This document shows positions 34,087 to 45,656 of a stretch of DNA of 64,000 nt, piece after piece. Under the pieces are notes generated by a model. That model was not told the DNA's origin. It searched no databases and saw nothing but the letters and a program-made list of their open reading frames with translations. Source of the DNA: Haliea sp040221975 (GTDB taxonomy: Bacteria > Pseudomonadota > Gammaproteobacteria > Pseudomonadales > Halieaceae); assembly GCA_040221975.1 (NCBI GenBank), contig JAVJWR010000024.1:1-64000 (forward strand). Direction: 5' to 3'. The position numbers and the translations under genes are program-made. How positions within the stretch are numbered: position 1 is the stretch's first letter; each line of letters starts with the position of its first letter.

Positions 34087-35285
34087 AATCTGCCTTTATC
34101 TACGATGCCCTGCGCAGCCCGCGCGGACGCGCAAAAGAAGGCGCCGCCCTCAATTCCCTGACCCCGCAGGCGCTGTTGCAGCAGCTTTACGCGGCGCTGG
34201 TAGAGCGCACCGGACTGACCCCGGCGGAGGTGGACGACGTTATCCTCGGCTGTGTCACCCAACAGGGCGAGCAGGCCGGCAACATCGCCAAGAGTTCGAC
34301 CCTGTACGCGGGCTGGCCCGGCTCGGTGCCGGGCCTGACGGTCAATCGCTACTGCTCCTCCGGCATCGACGCCATGGCGCTGGCGGCGCTCAAGGTCGGC
34401 GCCGGCCAGGCCGGGGTGACGGTGGCCGGCGGGGTGGAAATGATGTCGCGGGTACCGATGCTGTCGGACCAGGCCCGGGTGTTCACCGACCCCCAGTTTG
34501 CCGCCCAGTGCCGGATGCTGATGATGGGCAACGGTGCCGACCTCATTGCCACTATCCACGGTATCAGCCGGGAGGAGGCCGACGCGGTCGCTGCGGCCAG
34601 CCAGCAGCGCGCGGCCCACGCCCGGGATCAGGGCTGGTTCAGCTCCATTGTGCCGATCACCCTGGAGGACGGCACCACGGTCAGCGCCGACGAATGCATT
34701 CGCGCCAATACCACCACCGCCCAACTGGCAGAGATGCCCGCCGTGTTTGCCAAGGCCGGCGCCGCCGGCATCGATGCCTTCCAGCTCGCGGGCTACCCGC
34801 AGTTGCAGCAGGTGGAGCATATCCACACCCCGGGCAACTCCCCCGCCATGGCGGACGGCGCCGCCCTGGTGCTGATTGCCGATGAGGTCTGGGGCGAGCA
34901 CAGCGGGGTGCGCCCCCGCGCCCGCATCGTAGCCAGCGCCACGGTCAATGCCGACCCGCTGCAGGTACTGAGCGGCTGCGTTGAAGCCACCCGCAAACTC
35001 CTGGCCGACCAGAACCTGAGCGCCGCCGACATCGACCTGTTCGAGATCCACGAGGCCTTCGCCGCGGTCAGCGTGGTGGCGATGCGGGAACTGGACATCC
35101 CGGATGACAAGCTGAACGTGAATGGCGGCGTGATTGCCCTCGGTCACCCCATGGGCGCCACCGGCGCCATCATGGCGGGCACCCTGCTCGACGAGCTGGA
35201 GCGGCGCGACCTGCAGTGGGGCATCGTCTCCGCCGCGGGTGCGGCGGGTACCGGCAGTGCGCTGTTGCTGGAGCGCCTGCGCTAG
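34083..35285 (+). CDS. Acetyl-CoA acyltransferase (thiolase) with altered C-terminal motif
   Basis: A 400-residue thiolase. Nucleophile C91 (RYCSSG) and H355 (GHPMGATG) are present. The second catalytic cysteine, normally in a C-x-G motif near the C-terminus, appears to be Ala385 (VSAAGAAGTG). By-eye alignment to both FadA and FadI gives the same substitution. It may be impaired in acid/base catalysis, or use another residue. The stop codon shares four bases with the convergent lipid kinase stop. Confidence 0.9.
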   Translation: MKSAFIYDALRSPRGRAKEGAALNSLTPQALLQQLYAALVERTGLTPAEVDDVILGCVTQQGEQAGNIAKSSTLYAGWPGSVPGLTVNRYCSSGIDAMALAALKVGAGQAGVTVAGGVEMMSRVPMLSDQARVFTDPQFAAQCRMLMMGNGADLIATIHGISREEADAVAAASQQRAAHARDQGWFSSIVPITLEDGTTVSADECIRANTTTAQLAEMPAVFAKAGAAGIDAFQLAGYPQLQQVEHIHTPGNSPAMADGAALVLIADEVWGEHSGVRPRARIVASATVNADPLQVLSGCVEATRKLLADQNLSAADIDLFEIHEAFAAVSVVAMRELDIPDDKLNVNGGVIALGHPMGATGAIMAGTLLDELERRDLQWGIVSAAGAAGTGSALLLERLR

Positions 35286-36301
35286 CCGGTGCTGGTGCCG
35301 CCGCGCCGAACCTTGAGCCGCAGCGCCCGCGGGTACAGATTCCAGGTGGCCGGCAGGTAGCCAGGCTGCTCCCCATCCAGGTCCACGAGGCCCGGGGCCG
35401 CCGCGGTGAGACGCAGTGACACCTGACGGGCGCGATGGCGGGTTATCCGCGCATGGTGCAGATGGCTGCCGCGATAGATCCCTGGCAGCAGCCCCGGCAG
35501 CTGCCATCGGGGCAGATCACCCAGCACCAGCACCTCGAACTGGCCGTCGTCAAGACGGGCACCGGGCGCAATCCGCATGCCGCCACCGAAATACGCACCG
35601 TTGGCGACGACCAGCGCCAGCATGCGGCCGCGGATCTCAATGTCGTCGAGGCGCACCGCCGCCTCCGGGTTCTGCCAGGCAGCGAGTGCGCGCAGTGCAG
35701 CGAGAATAAAACTCAGCCGGCCGCCAGCGCCCTTCCAGCCGCGGTTGGCGAAGTGGACCACCCTGCCACTGAAGCCGGCGCTGGAGATATTGATGAAAAA
35801 GCGGGTGGCGAGCTCACCCCGTCGATCCAGGTAGCCAATCTGACCGAGATCGATGGCGCGGGTCTCGTGCCCGGCCAACAGCTCAATGTTCTCGCGCAAG
35901 CCACCGGAAAGTCCGATGCTGCGCCGGAAATCGCTGCCCGTACCCAGGGGCACGATACCCAGCACTGCCGTGGCACTCGTGGCTTGCGGAGCCGATGCCC
36001 GCCGCGTGATCCAGCCCTGCTCGTCAAGGGCGTAACAGCGGTGCGGATCGGGCTGATCGCAAAGGCCGTTGACCACCTCGTTCAGGGTGCCGTCGCCGCC
36101 GACGGCGACAACCATCTCCCAACCGGCGTGCAGGGCCTCGCGCGCCAGCTGGGTCCCGTGCCCAGGGCCTTCGGTAAACGCATATTCCAGCTGCGGTATT
36201 CTGGCGCGCAGCAAACGCTCGATCAGCGGCCATTGCCTGGCGACACTGCCAGCGCCCGCGGCCGGGTTGGCGACAACAAAGGTTCTGTAGTGTGCCGCCA
36301 T
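35282..36301 (-). CDS. Diacylglycerol/lipid kinase family protein
   Basis: A 339-residue DAGK-catalytic-domain protein. NPAAGAGS near 12-19 and GGDGTLNEV near 86-94 form the ATP site; the C-terminal domain is a beta sandwich. It phosphorylates a lipid hydroxyl; YegS and BmrU are relatives. Stand-alone; converges on the thiolase gene and sits 22 bases after the PhoX-like gene on the same strand. Confidence 0.88.
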   Translation of the reverse strand: MAAHYRTFVVANPAAGAGSVARQWPLIERLLRARIPQLEYAFTEGPGHGTQLAREALHAGWEMVVAVGGDGTLNEVVNGLCDQPDPHRCYALDEQGWITRRASAPQATSATAVLGIVPLGTGSDFRRSIGLSGGLRENIELLAGHETRAIDLGQIGYLDRRGELATRFFINISSAGFSGRVVHFANRGWKGAGGRLSFILAALRALAAWQNPEAAVRLDDIEIRGRMLALVVANGAYFGGGMRIAPGARLDDGQFEVLVLGDLPRWQLPGLLPGIYRGSHLHHARITRHRARQVSLRLTAAAPGLVDLDGEQPGYLPATWNLYPRALRLKVRRGGTSTG

Positions 36302-36322
36302 CCCGGTATGCCATAGCGCTGG

Positions 36323-38353
36323 TCAGGCCCCTATCTTGCCACCATCATCCCGGGTAATCACCACCGTCGCCGAGCGCGGCACCGATTTCCCGCCGCCGGG
36401 CCAGTGGCTGTCCATCCTGCCCGCGGCGAAATCCTCCGCCGAGGTGCTGGCGCCCGGATGCTGCACGTTGATGAACAGGGTGGTCTGGTCCGGCGTGGTC
36501 ACGCAGCCGGTGATCTCGGCACCTGCCGGGCCGGTGAAAAAGCGCCGCAGTTCACCCGTGTCCGGATCGGCGGCGAGCATGGCGTTGTTGCCCATGGGCC
36601 GGTAGCGCCCCTTGTTCAGGTCCAGGTCTGAAATATCGGTCTGTATCCACAGGCGGCGGTCGGCGTCGAACCAGAGTCCATCGGGATTGGCGAGCAGGTT
36701 GTCGGCGCCCAGGGGCCTGCCCTGGAGGTCGCGCCCGGAGTCAGGATCACCCGCCAGCAGAAACAGGTCCCAGGTGAAAGTCGACGCGGCGTGGTCATTG
36801 CCGGCCTCGCGCCAGCGCACGATCTGGCCCATGGCATTGTCCGCCCGGGGATTGGCCCCCCCCGCCTGCCCGGCGCTGCGCCGGGTATTCTTGGTCAGGG
36901 TAAAATACACCTGCCCGGTACCGGGATCGACGGCGCCCCATTCCGGTCGGTCCATGGGCGTGGCCCCGGCTGCATCGGCGGCACCGCGGGTATTCAACAG
37001 AATATCCGCCAGGGTGGCGAAACCGTTTTCAGGACCAAGGCCATTGACGCTGGGCGCCAGCGCCAGCCACTCGCCGCTGCCGTCACTGTCGAAACGCGCG
37101 GCATAGAGCGTACCTTCGTCCAGCAGCGCGCCGCTGGCGCTGGCCGCGTGCCAGGGCCTGGTGGAGACGAATTTGTAGATGTACTCAAACATCGAGTCAT
37201 CACCGGAGTAGAGCACCACCGGCTCTCCCTCCCGCACCGGCGCGAAAACCACGCTTTCATGGGCAAAGCGGCCCAGATGGGTGCGCTTGACCGGGGTACT
37301 GGCCGGATCGAAGGGGTCGACTTCCACCACCCAGCCGAAGGCATGGGGTTCATTGCGGTAGTCCTGCTGCGGGCTGTCGGCGCGCGGCGTGGCGTCAAAG
37401 CGTGCGTACCGGTCCGCCGCCTCGCCCGCATTGGCTGCCGCCAGGTGCCAGCGCCAGGCATTCAACGGGCCAACCCCGTAGCGGGACAGCGTGGCGGGTA
37501 TTGCACCCGGTTCACGCACGAAGTAATAGCGCCAGTTCTCCTCGCAGGTCAGGTAGGTGTTCCAGGGCGTGACCCCGTTGGCACAGTTGTTCAGCGTGCC
37601 GCGACCGCGCAGGCCGTCCGGGCTGTAGGCGGTCTGCAGGCGCGGGTCGCCGCGCAGGGGGCCACTGAACACCATCGGCGTCAGGGCGGTGATGCGGCGG
37701 TTCAGGGAGTCCCGCAGCGGCCGCCACTGGCCGTCGTCGTCGCGACGGATATGCACAATGCTGACCCCGTGGGCATGCATTTCCTTCAGCACCTGATCCG
37801 GGTCGCGGCTGCCATCCGTGCGCAGCGGCACGTCGAAGCTGACCAGCCCCAGTCCCGCGGCAGCACGGTGCATCAGGCGCGGCTCGGCGTACTCGTGGTT
37901 GACCACCAGCAGGCCCTCTCGGGAGCTGCCCGCGAGCGGGAAAAAGTGCATTCCGTCGTGGTGGGCGCCCATCTGCATGGCCTGTTCGGCAGCGGTATTG
38001 TCGGGCGAGAATGCCGGATAGGTGCCGGTAATCGGCTCACCCCAGGGCAACAGGACCTGTATCCGGTAGCCCGGCGGCACGACGGCGGTGTCCGCACGGC
38101 TGACGGGAACCGCCTCGAAGCCCAGCAATCCTGTGGCTCCACCCGAACCCTGCTGGCGCGCCCGCACAGGGCCCGGCAGACCACCAAACAGGCTCGCGAT
38201 TGCCAGCCCGAGACCACCGCGGAGAACGGACCTGCGCGGATAGCGAGCGCTTGCAACCGCCTCAAAGTCGGGCTGTTTCACTGGCGTGCGGACCGGCTCT
38301 TCGTTGGCGACAAACGCCGCATCGGCGGGGCCGGGGATGGCGGTTCCTTTCAT
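36323..38353 (-). CDS. PhoX-family (DUF839) Tat-exported protein
   Basis: A 676-residue protein. A long N-terminal region leads to a twin-arginine motif R40-R41 (RRSVLRGG) and a hydrophobic stretch, so it is folded before export by Tat. The mature beta-propeller carries DUF839 features (LTCEENWRYYF, NEPHAFGWVVEVDPF, VLYSGDDSMFEY). PhoX proteins are Ca/Fe alkaline phosphatases, but many DUF839 members are uncharacterised. AGGAG precedes the ATG. No Pho box was found. Confidence 0.88.
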   Translation of the reverse strand: MKGTAIPGPADAAFVANEEPVRTPVKQPDFEAVASARYPRRSVLRGGLGLAIASLFGGLPGPVRARQQGSGGATGLLGFEAVPVSRADTAVVPPGYRIQVLLPWGEPITGTYPAFSPDNTAAEQAMQMGAHHDGMHFFPLAGSSREGLLVVNHEYAEPRLMHRAAAGLGLVSFDVPLRTDGSRDPDQVLKEMHAHGVSIVHIRRDDDGQWRPLRDSLNRRITALTPMVFSGPLRGDPRLQTAYSPDGLRGRGTLNNCANGVTPWNTYLTCEENWRYYFVREPGAIPATLSRYGVGPLNAWRWHLAAANAGEAADRYARFDATPRADSPQQDYRNEPHAFGWVVEVDPFDPASTPVKRTHLGRFAHESVVFAPVREGEPVVLYSGDDSMFEYIYKFVSTRPWHAASASGALLDEGTLYAARFDSDGSGEWLALAPSVNGLGPENGFATLADILLNTRGAADAAGATPMDRPEWGAVDPGTGQVYFTLTKNTRRSAGQAGGANPRADNAMGQIVRWREAGNDHAASTFTWDLFLLAGDPDSGRDLQGRPLGADNLLANPDGLWFDADRRLWIQTDISDLDLNKGRYRPMGNNAMLAADPDTGELRRFFTGPAGAEITGCVTTPDQTTLFINVQHPGASTSAEDFAAGRMDSHWPGGGKSVPRSATVVITRDDGGKIGA

Positions 38354-38460
38354 GCTCGCTCCTGCAATCTTGACTGTGCACCCTGGCAGACCCTAGCGCT
38401 TCATTATGACCACCGTGTGACTCCCTGCGCCACCGCCGCGGCCACAACCGGTGGCAGCCC

Positions 38461-38504
38461 TTGACAGCCTGGCTCCGGACGTCTAAAGATAGTAATCAAT
38501 TACT
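38461..38504 (+). promoter_or_regulatory. Promoter and TetR-type operator of the RND operon
   Basis: A perfect -35 TTGACA (38461-38466) is followed after 17 bases by TAAAGA (38484-38489). Just downstream, AGTAAT-CA-ATTACT (38491-38504) is a perfect palindrome over the expected start site, 20 bases before the tetR ATG. This is the usual layout of an autoregulated TetR gene. Confidence 0.65.
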
Positions 38505-38523
38505 TCTTTTCTTGAGAACAGCA

Positions 38524-39141
38524 ATGCCAGCCAAGACTTATCTCTCCGCCGACGAGCGTCGTGCACGCACGGTTGCCGCAGTCGTCGATATCTGTGCCAG
38601 GGAAGACCCTGCCCGCATTACCACCGGTAATATCGCCGAGCATATGCACGTCACACAGGGCGCGCTATTCAAGCACTTCCCCAGCAAGGACGCGATCTGG
38701 GAAGCGGTTGCCAGCTGGGCGGCAGAGCAGGTGATGTCGCGCCTCGAAGCGGCCGCCGCCGGCGCCGGGGACCCCATCGCGGCACTGGAAGCGATGTTCC
38801 ACGCCCATATCGATTTCATTGCCCAGCACCCCGGGGTGCCCCGGCTACTCGTGGGGCAACTGCAACATGATCGCCAGACACCGGCCAGGCGAGTAGTTCG
38901 CTCACTCCTGCTGCGCTACCGCGAGTGTGTCCGGGACAGATTGGCTGAGGCCAACCAGGGCGGCCTGTTGCGACCCGGGCTCGATATCGATGCTGCCGCC
39001 ACCCAGTTCATTGGCACTGTCCAGGGCCTGGTCATGCAGGCTCTGATGCTGGGGGACATGGCGCGCATTGGCGGCATGGCCGCGGGGGTTTTTGCCATCT
39101 ACCTGCACGGCATCCGCAAGGACCCGGGGAGCACGCGATGA
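38524..39141 (+). CDS. TetR-family repressor
   Basis: A 205-residue regulator with an N-terminal TetR helix-turn-helix (about 18-60: TTGNIAEHMHVTQGALFKHF) and a helical ligand domain with a C-terminal tetracycline-repressor-like family pattern. It is the first gene of an operon with an RND adaptor and pump; ATGA overlap with the adaptor. Likely represses its own operon through the adjacent palindrome. Confidence 0.9.
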   Translation: MPAKTYLSADERRARTVAAVVDICAREDPARITTGNIAEHMHVTQGALFKHFPSKDAIWEAVASWAAEQVMSRLEAAAAGAGDPIAALEAMFHAHIDFIAQHPGVPRLLVGQLQHDRQTPARRVVRSLLLRYRECVRDRLAEANQGGLLRPGLDIDAAATQFIGTVQGLVMQALMLGDMARIGGMAAGVFAIYLHGIRKDPGSTR

Positions 39142-40505
39142 AGCTTCCGCTCCCACACGCGTTACGTCGCTCCGGCATCCTGCCTGGCCTGGTGGCGGGG
39201 CTGGTCCTCCTGGTCCTCTTTGTCGCCCTGCGCCAGCCACCGGCGCGGGATGCAGCCGCCACTGCGGCAACCCCCGTCAACATCATTGTCGCAACCGCCC
39301 TGGAGTTCCAGCTCGAGGCGCGGGGCCACGGTATCGCGCGCCCCGCGGAGACCTGGCGGGCGACAGCCAACGTCGCCGGCCGGGTGGTCGAACGGCATCC
39401 CGATCTGGAAAACGGTGCCCTGCTCCCCGCGGGCACACTGCTGCTGGCACTGGACCCGAGCCGCTACCAGCTGGCGATCGCCGAAGCCCGGGGCCAACTG
39501 GGCAGTCTCGCCGCCGAATTCACGCAACTGGAGCGGGAGCACGACAACACCCTGCGCCTGCTGAACCTGGAGCAGGAACGCCTGGTGCTGTCCGAAGAAG
39601 AACTGGCCCGCATTGAGCGGCTCGCCGCCAGCGGTTCAGTTTCCAGCTCGCGGCGGGACGAGCAGCGCCGGAACACGCTGGCCCAGCGCCAGGCCGTCAC
39701 CGTGCTCGAGAATACGCTGGCGCTGCTGCCGGCGCGGCGCGAGATACTGGAGGCGCAGCGGGACCGGAGCCAGACCCGGCTGGAGCAGGCCCGGCGCGAC
39801 CTCGAAGACACCCGGTTCGTGGCCCCGTATGACCTGCGCCTGGGAGACATCCACGTTGAGCTGCACCAGCACGCGGCCCAGGGCCAGCAGCTGTTCCAGG
39901 CTGACAGCCTGCTGGCCGCGGAAGTCGAGGCGCGCATTCCCATGTCCTCGCTGCGGCGCCTGCTGGCCAGTGTCATCGTGCCGGACCCGCCCGACGATGC
40001 GCTGGATCTCGGCGAGCGCGTCGACCTGTCCGCCATCAGCGCGGAGCTGGCACTGGCCGGGGCACCGGAAGTGCGCTGGAGCGGGCGGGTGGTGCGCGTC
40101 GCCAGCGGCCTCGACCCCGCCACCCGCACGGTGCGGGTCGTGGTGCGGGTGGCCCATCCCTACCGGGACGCCATGCCACCCGACCGACCACCACTGCAGC
40201 GCGACATGTACACCCGGGTCAGGCTTGCCGCGCCGAGCCCACAACCGCGCCTGGTGGTGCCGGCGACGGCTGTGCACCAGGGCGAACTCTACCTGGTCGA
40301 CAGCGACAACCGCCTGCGGCGCCGCACAGTCGATGTTGCCTTTGAACAGGGTGACCTGGCAGTGATCGGCAAGGGCCTGGGGCCGGGGGAGCGTATCGTG
40401 GTCGATGACCTGCCGCTGGCCATCGACGGCACACTGCTCGCGCCCCAGCGGGACGAGGCCCTGGAAACGCGTATCGCCGCCGCTGCCCGCGGGACGCAGT
40501 CGTGA
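39138..40505 (+). CDS. RND efflux periplasmic adaptor (HlyD/MFP family)
   Basis: A 455-residue membrane-fusion protein. It has an N-terminal membrane anchor (about 14-32), barrel-sandwich hybrid halves, a long coiled-coil hairpin (about 115-235) and a C-terminal beta-barrel/membrane-proximal domain. It connects the RND pump that follows to an outer-membrane channel not encoded here. Overlaps the pump gene by GTGA. Confidence 0.88.
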   Translation: MKLPLPHALRRSGILPGLVAGLVLLVLFVALRQPPARDAAATAATPVNIIVATALEFQLEARGHGIARPAETWRATANVAGRVVERHPDLENGALLPAGTLLLALDPSRYQLAIAEARGQLGSLAAEFTQLEREHDNTLRLLNLEQERLVLSEEELARIERLAASGSVSSSRRDEQRRNTLAQRQAVTVLENTLALLPARREILEAQRDRSQTRLEQARRDLEDTRFVAPYDLRLGDIHVELHQHAAQGQQLFQADSLLAAEVEARIPMSSLRRLLASVIVPDPPDDALDLGERVDLSAISAELALAGAPEVRWSGRVVRVASGLDPATRTVRVVVRVAHPYRDAMPPDRPPLQRDMYTRVRLAAPSPQPRLVVPATAVHQGELYLVDSDNRLRRRTVDVAFEQGDLAVIGKGLGPGERIVVDDLPLAIDGTLLAPQRDEALETRIAAAARGTQS

Positions 40506-43500
40506 TCCGCTGGTTTGCCGGCCACCCGACGGCAGCCAATCTGCTGCTGGTACTGCTGCTCGCTGCCGGCCTGTTTGCCGCACCGCAACTCAAGCGCGAA
40601 ACCTTCCCCGACTACCGCCCGACCGAAGTGTCCATTGAGGTGGTGTATCGCGGTGCCAGTGCCGCCGATGTCGAGGATGCCATCTGCCGGCGACTCCACG
40701 ATGCGGTAAAGGGTGTCGACTTCCTCGAGGAGCTGCGCTGCGTTGCCCAGGACAATCTGGCCAGCGCCACCGCGACGATGATGGCAGGTGGCGAGGTCCT
40801 CCGCTTTCTCGATGAACTGCAGACCGAAGTGCGTGCGCTCGACACACTGCCAGACCGCGCGGAGGCGCCGGTGATACGCGAACTCCACCGCAGTGACATG
40901 GTCGTCGCGGTGGCCATCGCCGGGGACCTGCCGCGGCGACAGCTGGAAGACTATGCGCTGCAACTGGAAGAGCGGATCATGGCGCTACCGGGCGTGGCCA
41001 ACGTGACCCTGCGCGGCCTCTCGCAACGCCAGTGGCAGGTGGAAATCCGCCGCGACGTACTGGGACAGTACGGGCTTTCCGCCCGCCAGCTGGCGGAGAG
41101 AGTCGCGCGCCAGAGTCTGGACCTGCCGCTGGGCACCCTGGAAACCGCCGACCGGGACATCCAGTTGCGCTTCACCGAACAACGCCGCTCACTGCGCGAG
41201 CTGGCGTCACTGGTAGTGATCTCCGAGCCCGAGGGTGGCGAACTGACACTGGGTGATATCGCCACCTTGCGGGAGGTCGGGGAGCGCCCCGAGGACAAGC
41301 TGCGCTTCAACGGCGAAACCGCGCTGGTTCTGGAAGTCAGCAAATCCCTGCGCGCCGATGCCCTGTCGGTGAAGGCCGGACTGGAAGCGCTGTTGGCAGA
41401 GGAGCACGCGCGTGTCGACGGCCTGCTGAGACTGACCCTGACCCAGGACATGACCGGCATCGTCCGCGACCGGCTGCAGATGCTGGTGGCCAACGGCATC
41501 ATGGGGCTGGCGTTGGTCGTTCTGGTCATGAGCCTGTTCTTCCGGCCCCGGCTGGCGCTGTGGGCGGTGCTGGGGCTGCCCGCAGCCTTCATGGGTGCAT
41601 TCCTGGCAATGGCGCTCACCGGTCTGACCCTCAACATGATCACCCTGGTGGCGCTGTTGATGGCCATCGGCATCGTCATGGATGACGCCATCGTCATTAC
41701 CGACAATATCGCGACCCACGCCAGCGACCAGCGCTCGCCGCTGGATACCGTCGTCAGCGGGGCGCGGCAGGTGATCCCCGGCGTCCTGTCCTCGTTCCTG
41801 ACCACCGTCGCCGTGTTCGCACCGCTGTCGTTCCTGGCCGGGGAGATGGGCGCAGTCCTGGAAGTCCTGCCGGTGGTATTGATAGCGGCCCTGGCCGCCA
41901 GCCTGATCGAGGCCTTCTGGATTCTGCCCCACCACCTCAAGGGCAGTATCGCAACTTTGCGCGAGCAACAGGCCTCCCGCTTTCGCACTGCCTTCGAAGT
42001 GCGTTTCGGGCAATTCCGGGAACGCGTGGGGCAGGCGGCCGACCGGGCGATACACTATCGCTATCCAGTGCTGGGGGGCGTACTCGCCATCCTGCTGGGT
42101 TCAGCGGGTTTTCTCGCGGGCGGCCATATCGGCAGCGAGGCCATGCCCGCCATCGATGGCGATGTCCTGGAAGCGCGCATCCTGATGCCCCAGGGCACCC
42201 CCCTGCAGCGCACCGAGGCAGTGGCTGCCCAGGTTGAAGCGGCCATGGCGCGACTCGACGCTCGCTATTCGCCCGGGCAACCGGGGGCAGCAGCGCTCGT
42301 CGAAGCCATGCAGGTGCGCTTCAACCACAACCCCAGCGCCCGCGAATCCGGTGCTCATGTGGCTACCGTGATGGTCGACCTGCTGACCGCAGAGCGACGC
42401 AATGTGACGCTGGATGAACTGACGGCGGCCTGGCAGGAAGAGATCGGCAGCATTGCCGGGCTCGAGCGGCTGATCATCCAGGAACCGGGCTTTGGCCCCG
42501 CCGGCATACCGATCGAGCTGCGCCTGCAGGGCGAGGACCTGGACAGCCTGAAGCAGGCTGCCAGGGAACTCGGCGCCCGCCTGGCCAGCTATGCCGCCGT
42601 CTACAATGTCATCGACGATCTGCGCCCGGGCAAACCCCAGCGCACCTTTGCCCTCGCGGAAGGCGCCTACGGCCTCGGCCTGACCGGGGAGGACGTTGCG
42701 GCGCAGCTGCGCGCGGCACTGCTGGGCGAAATCGCCGACACTCTGCGCATCGGCGAGCAGGACGTCGAAGTTCTGGTCAGGCAGGACCTCGCTGACCGTG
42801 ACAGTCTCGGCGACCTGAGCGACCAGACCATCGTCCTGGCCAATGGCAGCCGAGTGCCGCTCGATGTGGTGACCCACATGACCGAGCGCAGGGACTGGGC
42901 CCGCATCACCCGCATTGATGGCCGGCGCACGGTGACCGTGGAAGCCAATGTCGATACTCGCCTTGCCACCGGACAGACCATTATCAGCGACCTGCGCAAG
43001 GCGTGGCTGGATGAGTTCCAGCAGCGCCACCCCGGCGTCACCGTGAGCATAGAGGGGCAGGTAGCCAACTCTGCCGAAACCGGTGGCTCCATCGGTCGCG
43101 GCCTGTTGATCGGTCTGGTGGGCATTTTTGTGGTCCTGTCCTTCCAGTTCCGCAGTTACGTCGAGCCGCTGATTGTCATGCTGTCAATTCCGCTGGCCTT
43201 CGTCGGTGCCATCTGGGGCCATGTATTGATGGGCTACTATCTGTCCATGCCCTCGCTGATTGGCGCTGCATCCCTGGCCGGTATCGTGGTCAACAATGCC
43301 ATTCTGCTGATCCACTTCATCAAGAGCCACCGGGAGGCCGGGCTCGACAGCATCGCCGCCGCCGGCCAGGCCAGCCGCGACCGCCTGCGCGCCATCCTGA
43401 TCTCCTCCACCACCACCATTGCCGGCCTGCTGCCACTGCTGGCCGAAACCAGCACCCAGGCAGATGCCATCAAACCGCTGGTCATTGCCGTGGTGTTCGG

Positions 43501-43594
43501 TTTGCTCAGCGCCACTGTGCTGGTACTGCTGGTACTCCCGGCGATGTATGTCATTCTCGATGATCTGGGTTGGGCCAGCCCGCCTGCAGGGTAA
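40502..43594 (+). CDS. RND efflux permease (AcrB/MMPL superfamily, HAE-type)
   Basis: A 1030-residue inner-membrane pump with 12 expected helices and two large periplasmic loops. The proton-relay aspartates lie in helix 4 (IGIVMDDAIVI). The GTG start at 40502 overlaps the adaptor stop. Substrate unknown; it is closer to the broad acriflavin-resistance group than to AcrB itself, judging by the diverged N-terminus (IRWFAGHPTAANLL). Confidence 0.9.
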   Translation: MIRWFAGHPTAANLLLVLLLAAGLFAAPQLKRETFPDYRPTEVSIEVVYRGASAADVEDAICRRLHDAVKGVDFLEELRCVAQDNLASATATMMAGGEVLRFLDELQTEVRALDTLPDRAEAPVIRELHRSDMVVAVAIAGDLPRRQLEDYALQLEERIMALPGVANVTLRGLSQRQWQVEIRRDVLGQYGLSARQLAERVARQSLDLPLGTLETADRDIQLRFTEQRRSLRELASLVVISEPEGGELTLGDIATLREVGERPEDKLRFNGETALVLEVSKSLRADALSVKAGLEALLAEEHARVDGLLRLTLTQDMTGIVRDRLQMLVANGIMGLALVVLVMSLFFRPRLALWAVLGLPAAFMGAFLAMALTGLTLNMITLVALLMAIGIVMDDAIVITDNIATHASDQRSPLDTVVSGARQVIPGVLSSFLTTVAVFAPLSFLAGEMGAVLEVLPVVLIAALAASLIEAFWILPHHLKGSIATLREQQASRFRTAFEVRFGQFRERVGQAADRAIHYRYPVLGGVLAILLGSAGFLAGGHIGSEAMPAIDGDVLEARILMPQGTPLQRTEAVAAQVEAAMARLDARYSPGQPGAAALVEAMQVRFNHNPSARESGAHVATVMVDLLTAERRNVTLDELTAAWQEEIGSIAGLERLIIQEPGFGPAGIPIELRLQGEDLDSLKQAARELGARLASYAAVYNVIDDLRPGKPQRTFALAEGAYGLGLTGEDVAAQLRAALLGEIADTLRIGEQDVEVLVRQDLADRDSLGDLSDQTIVLANGSRVPLDVVTHMTERRDWARITRIDGRRTVTVEANVDTRLATGQTIISDLRKAWLDEFQQRHPGVTVSIEGQVANSAETGGSIGRGLLIGLVGIFVVLSFQFRSYVEPLIVMLSIPLAFVGAIWGHVLMGYYLSMPSLIGAASLAGIVVNNAILLIHFIKSHREAGLDSIAAAGQASRDRLRAILISSTTTIAGLLPLLAETSTQADAIKPLVIAVVFGLLSATVLVLLVLPAMYVILDDLGWASPPAG

Positions 43595-43645
43595 GGAATC
43601 CTGCTACACTGCCCACCCTGTTTGACGGCACCCGAACCCAGGCAA

Positions 43646-45643
<1,998 letters not shown>

Positions 45644-45656
45644 GGCCTCCACACTT

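Noticed and set aside
33993..35507. 504-codon frame antisense to the second thiolase
   Set aside because: Shadow frame; the thiolase has its nucleophile, histidine and coupled start.
36791..38464. 557-codon frame antisense to the PhoX-like gene
   Set aside because: Shadow frame without domain or start signal.
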